Shown: piece by piece, positions 52,800-63,400 of the stretch
Layout of the letters: each line of letters starts with the position of its first letter
Position numbering within the stretch: position 1 is the stretch's first letter
Assembly (NCBI RefSeq): GCF_024139115.2
Contig: NC_085139.1
Span: forward strand, 104,456,158-104,520,157
Reading direction: 5' to 3'
Source: Armigeres subalbatus
Taxonomy: Eukaryota; Arthropoda; Insecta; Diptera; Culicidae
DNA length: 64,000 bases
The notes under the pieces: generated by a model
Databases searched by the model: none
Seen by the model: only the letters and a program-made list of their open reading frames with translations
Told to the model about the DNA's origin: nothing
Made by a program: the position numbers and the translations under genes

Positions 52800-54285
52800 T
52801 TTTTTGAGATCTTTTAGGGCTTCCAAACCTTCCTTGAGTTCAGATCTTGATGATCTACATAAACAACAAAGCGTTTTATGGGGCCTCAATCCTAATATGA
52901 AGTTGGAAATGGTACTTGAGACATAATTGAACTAATTTTATTAAACCGCAGTGTTACCAGAACATCAACGGTACTCCAAGCTATTCTTGAGTTCAGATCT
53001 TGGGGGTCTACAAGATCAACAGAGTAATTCACAGGTTTCCGAGCTTCTGTGTTAGTTGGAGAAACCTCATGGGACATCATTGCACCAGTATATACAAAAT
53101 ACATCGTTCCCAGAATATTTACGGTACTCCAAACAATTCTTGAGTTCAGATCCTGAAGGTCTTCAAGACCAACAGAGTGCTTGATAGGTTACTGAGCTTG
53201 CGTTAGCTGTAGAAATCCCATGGGACATGATTACATCAGTATTTCAAAACAAAATCAACATTCCCAGAATAGCTATGGTACTCCAAACCATTCTTGAGTT
53301 CAGATATTGAAGGTCTACAACACCAATAGAGGGATTCATACGGTCCTGAGCTTGTGTGTTAGTTGGAGCAACCCCATGGGACATCATTACACCAGTATAC
53401 ACAAATCACAACATTCCCAGAGTTCCTGCGGTACTCCAAATAATTCTTGAGTTCAGATATTGGAGATCTTCAAGACCAACAGAGTGATTCATAGGTTTCC
53501 GAGCTTGTGTGTTAGTTGGTGAAGTCCCATGGGACATTATTACATCAGTATATAAAAAATCAACATTCTCAGAATATCTAAGGTACTCTAAACCATTCTT
53601 GCGTTCAGATCTTGGAGGTGTGCAAGACCAACAGAGTAATTCAAAAGGTTCCCGAGCTTTTGTGATAGTTGGAGAATCCCCATGGGACATTATTACATCA
53701 GTATATAAGAAATTCAACATTCCCAGAATAGCTACGGTACTCCAAACCATTCTTGAGTTCAGATTTTGAAGGCCTACAACACCAACAGAGTGTTTCATAG
53801 GGTCCTGAGCTTGTGTGATAGTTGGAGCAACCCCATGGGACATCATTACACCAATAAACACAAATCACAACATTTTCAGAGTTCCTGCGGTACTCCAAAC
53901 CATTCTTGAGTTCAGATATTGGAGGTCTACAGGATCACTAAAGTGATTCATAGGTTTCGAAGCTTGTGTGTTAGTTGGTGAAGCTCCATGGGACATCATT
54001 ACACCAGTATATACAAAACACAATTTTCCCAGAATATTTACGGTACTCCAAACCATTCTTGAGTTCAGATCTTGGGGGTCTATAAGACCAACAAATTGAT
54101 TCAACGGCTACTTAGTTGCAGAAAGTTGCAGAAACCCCATGAGACATCATTACACCAGCATATGAAAATTATGATATTCCCAGAATATCTACAGTACTCC
54201 AAATCATTATAAAGATCAAGTATTGGAGGTCTACAAGATCAACAGAGTAATCCATAGGTTCTTGAGCTTGTATGTTAGTTTGAGC
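52800..54285. repeat. About 153-bp satellite array (left, forward)
   Basis: The unit contains TTCTTGAGTTCAGATATTGG, AGGTCTACAAGACCAACAGA, CCATGGGACATCATTACACC and ATCTACGGTACTCCAAACC. Marker sites at about 52988, 53139, 53293, 53447, 53602, 53753, 53907 and 54059 give a 151-155 bp period. Minus-strand ORFs (53406-53861 and others) are satellite translations. Confidence 0.93.
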
Positions 54286-56105
54286 CTCCAGAATATCTAC
54301 GATACCATACATGAGCTATTCCAACTTATAAAAATAGTTGAGACATCGAAGATTTTCATGTTGATCGTTTTGAATATTAGGATCTGTACTCAAGGACAGT
54401 TTGGAATTTCGTAGATATTGAACGAATTCTGTAGTGTGTCTGTAATGATGTATTGAAGTCCCATGGAGCTATTTCAAATCATAAAACTACTAGGGACATC
54501 GAAGATCTTCATGTTGATCGATTTGAATATTAAAATCTGTACTCAATGATAGTTTGGAGAGTCGTAGATGGCGAGCGAAGTATGTAGTATGTCTGTAATT
54601 GTGTTACAAGGTACCGTGGAGCTATTCCAACTCATGAAAATAGTGGGGACATCAAAGATCTTCTTGTTGATCCATTTGAATATTAGGATCTGAGCTCAAA
54701 GACAGTATGGAATGTCGTAGAAATTCAACGAATTCTGTTATGTGTCTAAAATGGTGTTACGAGGTATCTTGAAGAATAGCTCCAACTCATAAAAATAGTT
54801 GAGACATCGAAGATCTTCGTGTTCATCGATTTGAATATTAGCATCTGTACTCAAGAACAGTTTGTGGTGTCGTAGATATTGAACGAATTCTGTGGTGTGT
54901 CTGTAATGGTGTTACGAAGTACCGTGGAGCTATTCCAACTCATAAGACTAATGAGGACATCGACGATCTTCATGTTGATCGATCTAAATAATGAGATCTG
55001 TACTCAAGGATAGTTTGGAGAGTCGTAAATGTCGAGCGAAGTATGTAGTATGTCTGTAATTGTATTACGATGTACCTTGGAGCTATTCCAACTCATAAAA
55101 ATAGTGGGTACATCAAAGATCTTCTTTTTAATCGATTTAAATATTAGGATTTGAGCTCAAAGACAGTTTGGAGTGTCATAGATATTGAACAAATTCTGTG
55201 GTGCGTTTGTAATTCTGTTACGAACTGTCTTGGAGCTATTTCAACTCATAAAACTAGTGAGGACATCGAAGACCTCCATGTTGATCGATTTGAATATTAA
55301 GATCTGTACTCAAGTATAGTTTGAAGTGTCGTAGATATTGATCGAATTCTGTGGTGTGTCTGTAATGGTGTTACGAGGTATCTTGGATACAATTAATGAG
55401 GACATCGAAGATCTTCATGTTGATCGATTTGCATATTAAGATCTGTACTCCAGGACAGTTTGGAGTGTCGTAGATCTTGATCGAGTTCTGTGGTGTGTCT
55501 ATAATGGTGTTACGAGATATCTTGGAGCTATTCCACCTCATAAAACTAATGAGGACATCGAAGATCTTCATGTTGTTCGATTTGAATATTAAGATCTGTA
55601 CTCAAGGATAGTTTGGAGTGTCGTAGATATTGATCGAATGTCTGTCTGTAATGTGTCACGTGTGTCTGTAATGGTGTTACGAGGTATCTTGGAGCTATCC
55701 CAACTCATAAAACTAATGAGCACATCGAAGATCTTCATGCTGATCGATTTGAATATTAAGATATGTACTCAAGGACAATTTGGAGTGTCGTAGATATTGG
55801 TCGAATTCTGTGGTGTGTCTATAATGGTGTTACGAGTTATCTTGGAGCTATTCCAACTCATAAAACTAATGAGGACATCGAAGATCTTCATGTTGATCGA
55901 TTTGAATATTAAGATCTGTACTCAAGGATAGTTTGGAGGGTTGTAAATGTCGAACGAAATTTGTAGTTTGTCTGTAATGGTGTAACGAAGTCCCGTGGAG
56001 CTATTCTAACTCATAAAAATAGTTGAGAGATCGAAGATCTTCATGTTGATTGATTTGAATATTAAGATCTGAATTCAAGGATGGTTTGGAGTATCGTAGA
56101 TATTG
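54286..56105. repeat. About 152-bp satellite array (right, inverted relative to left)
   Basis: The unit contains GGAGCTATTCCAACTCATAA, GAGGACATCGAAGATCTTCA, TGTTGATCGATTTGAATATT, CTGTACTCAAGGATAGTTTG and GTGTCGTAGATATTGATCGA, about 12 copies. Its complement lines up with the left array unit: ATCTACGACACTCCAAAC versus ATCTACGGTACTCCAAAC, then CCTTGAGTACAGAT versus TCTTGAGTTCAGAT. Confidence 0.9.
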
Positions 56106-56435
56106 TTAAAGATCTGTTATACCACTGGCAGGCGCAGGATTTCATCGTTAAGCGTTTCAATTATAATTATTCAACAAGAATAAGGTAAAGTATGGTGTTG
56201 TTTCCTAAGAACATCAAAATTACAACTCAAGGATAGTTTGGATGCTCTAGATCATCGTATGGACCGTAACCTGACCTGTGCAATATTTTTCCTGGATGGA
56301 CCAGTTAATTTTGAACATTTTTGCTGAAGAAAGCAAGGCTCTATCTCTTAAAACTGATTTGTCATATATGACCCATCCGTATTGAATCGGTTAAAGCATC
56401 CCTTCTAGCAGTCACAAGATCATACAATTATGAAG
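56106..56435. other. Right inner flank of mirrored block
   Basis: Carries ATCCGTATTGAATCGGTTAA near 56376, the exact complement of TTAACCGATTCAATACGGAT near 52688 on the left side. Confidence 0.7.
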
Positions 56436-56439
56436 GATT

Positions 56440-57130
56440 TACTGTGTAAATTACAAATATTTTTCTGTGGAAATTTGTAACAACTTTCCGTAAAAAAATC
56501 TGAAGAGATTCTCATGTAAAATCCGAATAATTTTCCGCTGAAATTCCAAACAATTTCCCTTTTGAAATCTAAAAAGCTCCTCTTGGTAATTTCATTCCAT
56601 GGAAAATCTGAAAATAATTTCGTCAATGTCTTGAAAATATCCAAAATGACCCATCCAGCCAAATTTCCATTTCGGCCAAATGGCACATTCTACCAAACGA
56701 CCATTTCGCACAAAGGGCACATTCGACGAATTGACGACGAATTCGGCCAACAGATATTATCAGACAAATGAACTATTCGCCCAAATGACATTTTCGGCCA
56801 AATAACTTTCGGCTAGATAGTCTTCTAACAAAGGGTCATTCCGGTCAAAATATATAATCAATTTTAAACACCGTTCGGCCTTGTGGTCTTCAGCCAAATG
56901 GCTTTCTTTCGAATAACCCTATTCCGTTCTAAAATTCAATTTCGATGAGAAATTCTTTGGTTTTCCACGGGAAATCCTTCGCAATTTCCACAGGGGGTCT
57001 TCTTTTAGTTTTTACGGAGTTTTTCGAAATTTCAACAAGAAACTGTTTGGAATTTTCCAAAGGAATCATTGGTATATACACATCTGAATCTTCGGAATTT
57101 CCACTGTAAATTCTGCAGACTTCTTCAAAT
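56440..57130. repeat. Degenerate GGAAATTT and GGCCAAATG arrays, right arm
   Basis: 56440-56630 and 56925-57130 are GGAAATTTC-type loose repeats; 56640-56915 has TTCGGCCAAATGGCAC, ACCAAACGACC and similar at 20-25 bp spacing. Confidence 0.65.
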
Positions 57131-57149
57131 TTGAGTCGGCGTGGAAAAC

Positions 57150-57880
57150 TATAGATCATGGGCTTGACAAATTTTAAACGGCGGCGCGCCGATGCAAAAA
57201 ATTTGGTGGCGGCGGCGCACACCTCTAACCTGACACTTATTAAGGATAAGGCACATTTTGTTGCGGCTGCACCAGTTTTCAAAATTGGTTAAAAGCTGTT
57301 GGAGGTGTTGTGCATCTTCAATGGAGCGAGCAGTGTTGAATGCTTTAAGATCGTCTGCGTACAGCAATCTGAAGCAGTGGGGTATTCTCGTGCAGACGTC
57401 GTTGAAAAATAACGTAAACAGCTTGGGTCCAAGATTGCTACTTTGGAGTACGCCTGAAGTACTGAGGAATGGGGAGGGGAGGAACAACATAAGCCAATTT
57501 TGACCTTAAGTACACGGTCCCGTAGGTATGAATTTAATCAATTCAGGAGTGCGCCACATATACCGAGCTTGTTCAGCTTTGCTATCAGAATATCGTGATT
57601 AAGACAGTAAAATGCTGCTTTCAGGTCTGTATAAACTGCGTCTACTTGTGTCTTTCGATCCATGCTACAAAGCACGAGGTAAACTCAACCAAATTCGATG
57701 ATACGGAGCGCTTTGGGACGAATCTATGTTGTTTACTACTTATGTAGTTTCTGGAACTGTGCAGCAAAGACTCGTTAACTAACACTTCTAAAAGTTTCGA
57801 TGCTGAACAGAGCGACGTAATTCCTTAATAATTACAAATGTCACGACGATCACCTTTTTTGAAAATAGGAAACATGAATG
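57150..57880 (-). pseudogene. Jockey/CR1-type RT fragment
   Basis: Minus strand: PIFKKGDRRDICNY, QHRFVPKRSVSSNLVEFTS, then TSGVLQSSNLGPKLFTLFFN (motif B, with LQS in place of PQG), RLLYADDLKAFN (motif C) and FENWCSRNKMCLILNKCQV. Several stops. A separate, older copy from the LINE at 58.5-63.4 kb. Confidence 0.8.
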
Positions 57881-58102
57881 AAGTATCAACCTCAACATGT
57901 CCTCCGAGTATTTGTCTTTCATTTGCGTCTCAAATCTGGGCATATTAGATGTCCTATCCTAGAGTTTGAATCAAATGGTCTACCGAATCAACCACCAAAA
58001 GTTTTATATAGTTTTATATAGTTTTATATTATATAACTTTATACGACTTTTTGAGCCCAATGAAAAAAAACGGGACAAATTGAGGATTTTTAAGATTACG
58101 AC
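57881..58102. other. Spacer
   Basis: AT-rich, with TTTTATATAG repeats near 58003-58035; no gene. Confidence 0.4.
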
Positions 58103-58300
58103 AAAAGATATTTTAGTTACTAGATAAAGATTGTCGCTGTCGTCGCTGTCCGGAACATCTTTTGCTGGCGAGGATAGGGGAGCTAAATGTCAAAGAAGGA
58201 AAATCCATACGATTTGACAGGTATGTACCACACATGTTTCGGACAGCAGAACAAAGGGAACAGTAGCGACAATCTTTATCTAGTAACTAAAATATCTTTT
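58103..58300. mobile_element. MITE with long TIRs and 8-bp TSD, 198 bp
   Basis: The ends AAAAGATATTTTAGTTACTA and its complement extend through GATAAAGATTGTCGCT. They are flanked by ATTACGAC (58095-58102 and 58301-58308). No ORF. An 8-bp target fits hAT or P types. Confidence 0.92.
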
Positions 58301-58357
58301 ATTACGACAGTACGATAGTACAATAAAGCCTGAAAAACGGTACTGTCCCGTTAAGCG

Positions 58358-58469
58358 CCAAACACAATGTTAGCGGAAGGGCAACGGAAATGGCAAATTT
58401 GACAGAAAATATATGGGCTAAATGTCAAATTTGCCGTTGCCGTCGCCGTTCCGCTGACATTGTGTTTGG
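58358..58469. mobile_element. Small palindromic MITE, 112 bp
   Basis: The ends CCAAACACAATGTTAGCGGA and the complement of CCAAACACAATGTCAGCGGA, with further pairing over AACGG and ATTTGACA. No TSD resolved. Confidence 0.75.
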
Positions 58470-58653
58470 GTCTTTATTTATTTATTTATTTATTAATTTC
58501 GTCAACCGTCGTAGGCTAGTACATATAAATATACATAATTTTTTCATTTATTAATGCTAATATACATAAATTGTGAAGTATTTACCATATATTTATAATA
58601 ACAAATTAACTAGAGATTAAATAGTACAGATAAAAAATGTTATATCTTTTGTC

Positions 58654-60323
58654 TTATGTGTTGCGATTTCGAATTCTATTAAAATATGTTTTAAGATTCT
58701 GCCGAGACATTGTAAAGTCGATAGCTTCGCAGTGTTGATTGTAAATGTTCATTATTCGATTCAAAGGTCCAAATTTGGCATAATTTGTTCGATGATAGTT
58801 TGTTATAAATAAGGTGCGATTACGAAGTTGCCTTGAAGGAATATAAAAGTTTAATTTTGATAAGATTTCAGGTGAATCAACACGTTGCGAAACGATATCA
58901 TTTACGAAGGAAACCATTGCTATTTCACGCCGCTTTTTCAAAGTTTGTATATCAATAAGCATGCAGCGTGCTTTGTATGATGGGAGTGGAAATGATGTCC
59001 AGCCTAATTTACGAAGAGCAAATAGTAAAAATTGCTTTTGTACAGATTCTAATCTCTCTTCGTGCGTGATTGAGAAAGGAGACCATACAATACTGCAATA
59101 TTCCATTATTGATCTAACATAAGCTACATAACGTGTTTTAATTGTATATGGGTCATGAAAGTTATAGCAGAAACGCTTTATGAACCCTAGCATGTTATTA
59201 GCCCTGTGAATGATTGTGTTGTAGTGGTCTACGAAAGAAAGTTTAGAGTCTAAGATTACTCCTAAGTCCCTTACTCTTTCACATTTTTCCACATTCTGAT
59301 TTCCTAATGCGATTGAAATGTTTGGTATTGTTCTTTTTCTGCTAAATGATATTAAGTTGCATTTCTTCACATTCAGTTCTAATAGGCTTTTCTTGCACCA
59401 TATGTAGAATTTGTCTATTTCGTTGCGGAATACATTGATGTCGACTTCATTTCTTATTTCCATAAAGAGCTTCATATCATCGGCATAAATTAACACTTTA
59501 ATGTTTTTCAGAATGAAGGAAATGTCGTTTACGTACAAGATAAAAAGAAGAGGGCCCAAATGAGAGCCTTGAGGGACTCCTGAAGTGACTTGAATTGGTT
59601 TTGATTTGTGTCCATTAAATTTGATAATTTGTTGGCGGTCAGTTAGGTATGATTCAAGCCATTTCAGGAGTCGTGGTTCAATTCCAATTTTGTGTAGTTT
59701 AAAAAGCAGCATCGGTATATCAATGCGATCGAATGCCTTGCTAAAGTCCGTATATAGAGCTTCTACATGGTTGCCGTTATCCATTGCATTCAATGAAAAA
59801 TCTACGAATTGAAGGAGATTTGTTGAGGTCGAGCGACCTTTAAAAAAGCCGTGTTGTCGATTTGCAAAAATAGCTTCTCGTTGACAATTGCCTCGAAAAG
59901 TTTTGGAATGCAAGAGATAAGGGCTATGCCACGATAATTACGTACGTCTGATTTTCGACCAGATTTAAATATTGGTACTAGAAAAGAGCTTTTCCATATT
60001 TTTGGGAAGATTCCAGATTCCAGAGACTTATTGAAAAGCCAATATAGAGGAGTAGTGAGTTCTTTTGCTAATTTTTTAATAAATACTGGTGGAATCGTGT
60101 CAGGGCCAGGTCCCTTCGAAGCATCCAAGTTCATTAGAGCGTCGAAAATTTCCTGGACTTGAATTTGATTTACACCAACATCTCTGAAAAATTCTGGATA
60201 AAACGCAAAATAATCGTGATCGCGATCTTCTTCCGAAAATGTAGTATAGATGTCTTGGAAAAAATTGGCAAATAAATTACAGTTTTTTTCCGAGCTATCG
60301 CCAACATTTTCGTCGAGGTGCAT
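58654..60323 (-). pseudogene. ORF2 reverse transcriptase of the CR1/Jockey-type LINE
   Basis: The upstream frame (59802-60323) has GPGPDTIPPVFIKKL, FLVPIFKSGRKSDVRNYRGI and ALISCIPKLFEAIVNEKL. After a frame change near 59870 the next frame (58654-59913) has RQHGFFKGRSTSTNLLQF, LYTDFSKAFDRIDI (motif A), TSGVPQGSHLGPLLFILYVN (motif B), LIYADDMKLFMEI (motif C), a DLGVILDSKLSF block and MEYCSIVWSPFS near the end. Only one indel separates it from an intact RT. Confidence 0.92.
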
Positions 60324-60767
60324 TACAGATGGAAAATTGTCTGATTTTAATTTTGTTTTTACGTAATTGAAAAGTTTTTGGACAGGACTTTATTTCAAGC
60401 TCAATTTTGAATTATATTTTTCAAGTGCATTACTGATGGCTAGATTCAGTTGGTCGCAGATTTCCAAATATTTCGCTAAGTTTTGATCACTCTCTTCTTT
60501 CTTGTAGATTTTATGTGCTTTTTGTTTGCGATTTTTCAAATTTTTGATTTGACTATTGTACCAGCTTGGACTTTTTGTATTTCTTTGTCGTCGTTTTTCT
60601 TAAGTGGAATTTCTTGTTCAATTATTTGCTGTAAAGTTTCGTTAAAAGTGTATGCAGCAGTATCGATGTTTCCTTCATTCCTTATAATTGACTGCCAATT
60701 AATACTATTTAATCTTAGTTTAATTCTTTCATAGTCTGCTGAATGGTATTCGAAGACTTCCTCGTAC

Positions 60768-61530
60768 TCATAGTCGTTGGGTCTTTGGTGGGCGTGAATG
60801 ATTAAAGAATATTCGATTGCTGTGTGAAACGCTTTTCCACAATGGATTTAATGATTCAGTCACACAGAAATCTTCATATACGTTAGTTAATAAAAAGTCC
60901 AAATAGCATTGCTGTCTGTTTTTTATATGGTTAATTTGATTAAGCCCAAGTTTAGAGGTTGAATCGAAAATAAATTGCAATGTTTCATTGTCCCCAACGA
61001 CTGGGAGTAGAATACTTTCATTTTCAGAGTCCAGAATGAAATCGGCATTGCGTTGGTTAAAGTCACCATAGATGTGAACTTTAACCTCTGGAGGGAGTTG
61101 TGATAAAATTTGTTCAGCACATTGACCCATGAGCATGGTCAGGTGGAAAATACACCGAGGCAAACACGTGTGTTTCACCTGCGATGTATGATTTCACCCA
61201 AACATGCTCAAATTCTTTAAATTTAGATGTAGGAATCATTTCTGAATTAAAGGTAGTCGAAATAGCTACAAGAACTCCCCCACCTGATTTTCTATTGGAC
61301 TCATGAAAATTTCTGTCGTTTCGAAATACATTAAAGCCGCTTCCAAAAACTTCTTTACTTTTTACGCTTCCGTCTCAGCTAGTTTCGGTAGCCAAAATGG
61401 CCGAAAAAGACGTGCTCAAAATGTTTTTATAAATTTCTTTCATTTTAGCTGGACTTTTCATGCGATTGAAATTTTGACAATATATCGAAACTTCAGTCAC
61501 ATTCTGTTTAAATTCTGAAGAAGTTTTTGG
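60768..61530 (-). pseudogene. ORF2 APE-type endonuclease of the CR1/Jockey-type LINE
   Basis: Minus strand: YCQNFNRMKSPAKMKEIYKN, ILATETS followed by a stop where tryptophan is usual, VFRNDRNFHESNRKSGGGVL, HVWVKSYIAGETHVFASVYF, HIYGDFNQRNADFI and QQCYLDFLLTNVYEDF. These are the ETXW, GGGV, GDFN and YLD motifs of the family. A frame change lies near 61180. It nicks target DNA when intact. Confidence 0.85.
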
Positions 61531-61583
61531 CTGCTCGTCGGTCAAAGAAATAGTGCTACTTACTTCAGGCGAAGAAGGCGTCC

Positions 61584-62951
61584 TTACTTGGGAAAATTTC
61601 TGGGGGAAGGAGAGTGGAACCTGGTTGAGCTCTCCCTTAGCTGTTGCAAGCGATGTGTCCGTTCGCTCGAAAGGTATTGGCGGTAAGACTGCAGGTCTGC
61701 TGCGGCTTCAACTGGCCCAACTCCATATTCCCGATGTACTTCGGTGAATATGCGATGAAGGTGTTCAGGAGACGATGGTAGTCCTTCAGATGCAAGAAGC
61801 ATCTTGATGCTGGTTGGCGTCATTCCATCGATGCATACATTTGGGGGCTGGTCTTTCATGTACGCAAGATACAACCGAACAACCCTCATGATGGTAGGGT
61901 CACGTAGTCTGGCTTTTAGGAACCGCCCGTCCCCTTCCGTAGATTGTTGCGTCAGACGAACGATGGGTGTTCTCATTGGGTTTAGTTCGAATTGGCCATC
62001 AGGATTTGGTGGCTGTTCTTGTTGCTGTAGTTGCTGCTGCTGCCGTTGCTGTTGATTCTGCTGAGTATTAGCGTAAGGTGATTGATGTTTCATTTGTGAT
62101 TTTTCAGCTGGATAGATGATTTCACCCTTCTTAAAGTGGATGAAAGATTTTGCACTAGGAGCTGATAGAGCTGCAATTGGATGTTCTGTTGTTATTGGAG
62201 GACCAGAAAACTGACTTTTTGCCATTAGCAGTAGTTGCTTGTCATTTGGTTTGTTGTTGCTTTTACTGCGTCGTTCAGGTCGTTTAATCATTTCAGTGGT
62301 TCGTTTGACACTCGTCTTGCTAACGATGTTGGTTTTGATATTGCTGCCTTGGGTATTGGTGCTGTTGAGACGATTGTTTTGCATGGAGATGTTCTGCTGA
62401 CGCCGTTCATGTTCCAATTTTTTCCAGTCTGGGCTCCACCTACATTTCATTTCCCCACCTTGAAAGCATTTCCAGCCGGGTTCGTTGATATGCGTAGAGC
62501 AACTTCCTTTTACTTGAGCATCGGCACTTAGCATTTTTGCACGACGCTCAGCAAAAAGCTCAACAATGGCATTACGCGCCAGTTTATTCTTAGTGGGCGG
62601 TGGGGGGTCCGGTTGCAGCTGCTGTTGTGCGCGCTGTTGCAGCGGGGCGATGAGGGGTAGGCTATTATTTTCTGTTAATTCTTCCTCCAGAGTTTTTGGC
62701 TGGCTAGCACTGGTTCCCGCTGCATTTAATTGTGGGGCGGATATATTCGCGGACACAAATTTTACTTCGTCGTGAATTTCTTGAAGTTTTGATGCTTGGC
62801 TCGATGATGCCAGTGTTTCGGTACTTTTGTTAAAGAACCACGTCATTTTGAAGGCACACAAGCATCTCTTCACATTGATGGTGAATTTTTTGTGACAATG
62901 CCGTATTCGACTTACAAATGTTGGCAATTGTTGAGGTCGCACGAGAGTCAC
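61584..62951 (-). CDS. ORF1 main part of the CR1/Jockey-type LINE
   Basis: About 455 residues open. A natural start may be the internal ATG of MTWFFNKSTETLASSSQASK near 62847. It is glutamine-rich (residues about 300-325, poly-Q/R) and proline-rich, with a cysteine/histidine cluster STHINEPGWKCFQGGEMKCR near residue 155 and a C-terminal folded-looking part (MRVVRLYLAYMKDQPPNVCI, MTPTSIKMLLASEGLPSSPE, HREYGVGPVEAAADLQSYRQ). Likely RNA-binding ORF1p by position. Nothing here suggests a host gene. Confidence 0.7.
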   Translation of the reverse strand: MTLVRPQQLPTFVSRIRHCHKKFTINVKRCLCAFKMTWFFNKSTETLASSSQASKLQEIHDEVKFVSANISAPQLNAAGTSASQPKTLEEELTENNSLPLIAPLQQRAQQQLQPDPPPPTKNKLARNAIVELFAERRAKMLSADAQVKGSCSTHINEPGWKCFQGGEMKCRWSPDWKKLEHERRQQNISMQNNRLNSTNTQGSNIKTNIVSKTSVKRTTEMIKRPERRSKSNNKPNDKQLLLMAKSQFSGPPITTEHPIAALSAPSAKSFIHFKKGEIIYPAEKSQMKHQSPYANTQQNQQQRQQQQLQQQEQPPNPDGQFELNPMRTPIVRLTQQSTEGDGRFLKARLRDPTIMRVVRLYLAYMKDQPPNVCIDGMTPTSIKMLLASEGLPSSPEHLHRIFTEVHREYGVGPVEAAADLQSYRQYLSSERTHRLQQLRESSTRFHSPSPRNFPK

Positions 62952-62969
62952 ACGACTTCATATGTTCAC

Positions 62970-63380
62970 TTAGCGAAGTGCATAAGCGTTCGTTGTTTTG
63001 GTTGGTCGTAGCCAGTACGTTTTAACATCATTGAGCAGGTGCTCAATGTTTTCAAATAACAATGACACTGAAGAAAAGTTCTTTAGGTCAGCCATAATAC
63101 GATGGTTCGCGTCCGTTTGTGTACGAATAGCCTTTATAAGCTCTTCCTGCTGATGTAGCATTATGCGCACGTCGGCCTCTTTCCTTAGAATGTCCTGGCA
63201 GTCCGCACATAAAGGAGCAACAAACGCAGTGATAAGTTCTTCCCGATGTCGTTGAACTCCGATACAGGCTGCATGGAATCGCTTATTGCAGTACTCGCAT
63301 TTCCACAAGTAACGATCGTCGTTTATGTTGCACGATTTAACACCACACGGCATGATTTTAGAAGAAAATAAATTTCTCAC
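62970..63380 (-). CDS. ORF1 N-terminal PHD-like finger part
   Basis: 136 residues. MPCGVKSCNINDDRYLWKCE, YCNKRFHAACIGVQRHREEL and APLCADCQDIL give the C-C-C-C-H-C-C-C spacing of a PHD-like zinc finger over residues 11-65, then a helical, probably coiled segment (LRKEADVRIMLHQQEELIKA). It ends in a stop 19 bases before the next ORF1 frame, so either one protein was split by a mutation or the element had two short ORFs. Confidence 0.7.
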   Translation of the reverse strand: MRNLFSSKIMPCGVKSCNINDDRYLWKCEYCNKRFHAACIGVQRHREELITAFVAPLCADCQDILRKEADVRIMLHQQEELIKAIRTQTDANHRIMADLKNFSSVSLLFENIEHLLNDVKTYWLRPTKTTNAYALR

Positions 63381-63400
63381 AACACAGTCGGTTCGATGAC

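Larger units (their letters stand above)
58472..63400 (-). mobile_element. CR1/Jockey-type LINE, nearly full length
   Basis: A (TTTA)n tail on the plus strand at 58473-58495 marks the 3' end. ORF2 RT and endonuclease and a two-part ORF1 with a PHD-like finger follow to the right. Frames are broken in at least three places, so it is inactive. Clade is tentative: PHD-finger ORF1 is a feature known from CR1 elements. Confidence 0.85.

Noticed and set aside
53406..54104. Minus-strand ORFs of 66-151 residues in the 153-bp satellite
   Set aside because: Satellite translations with no domain.
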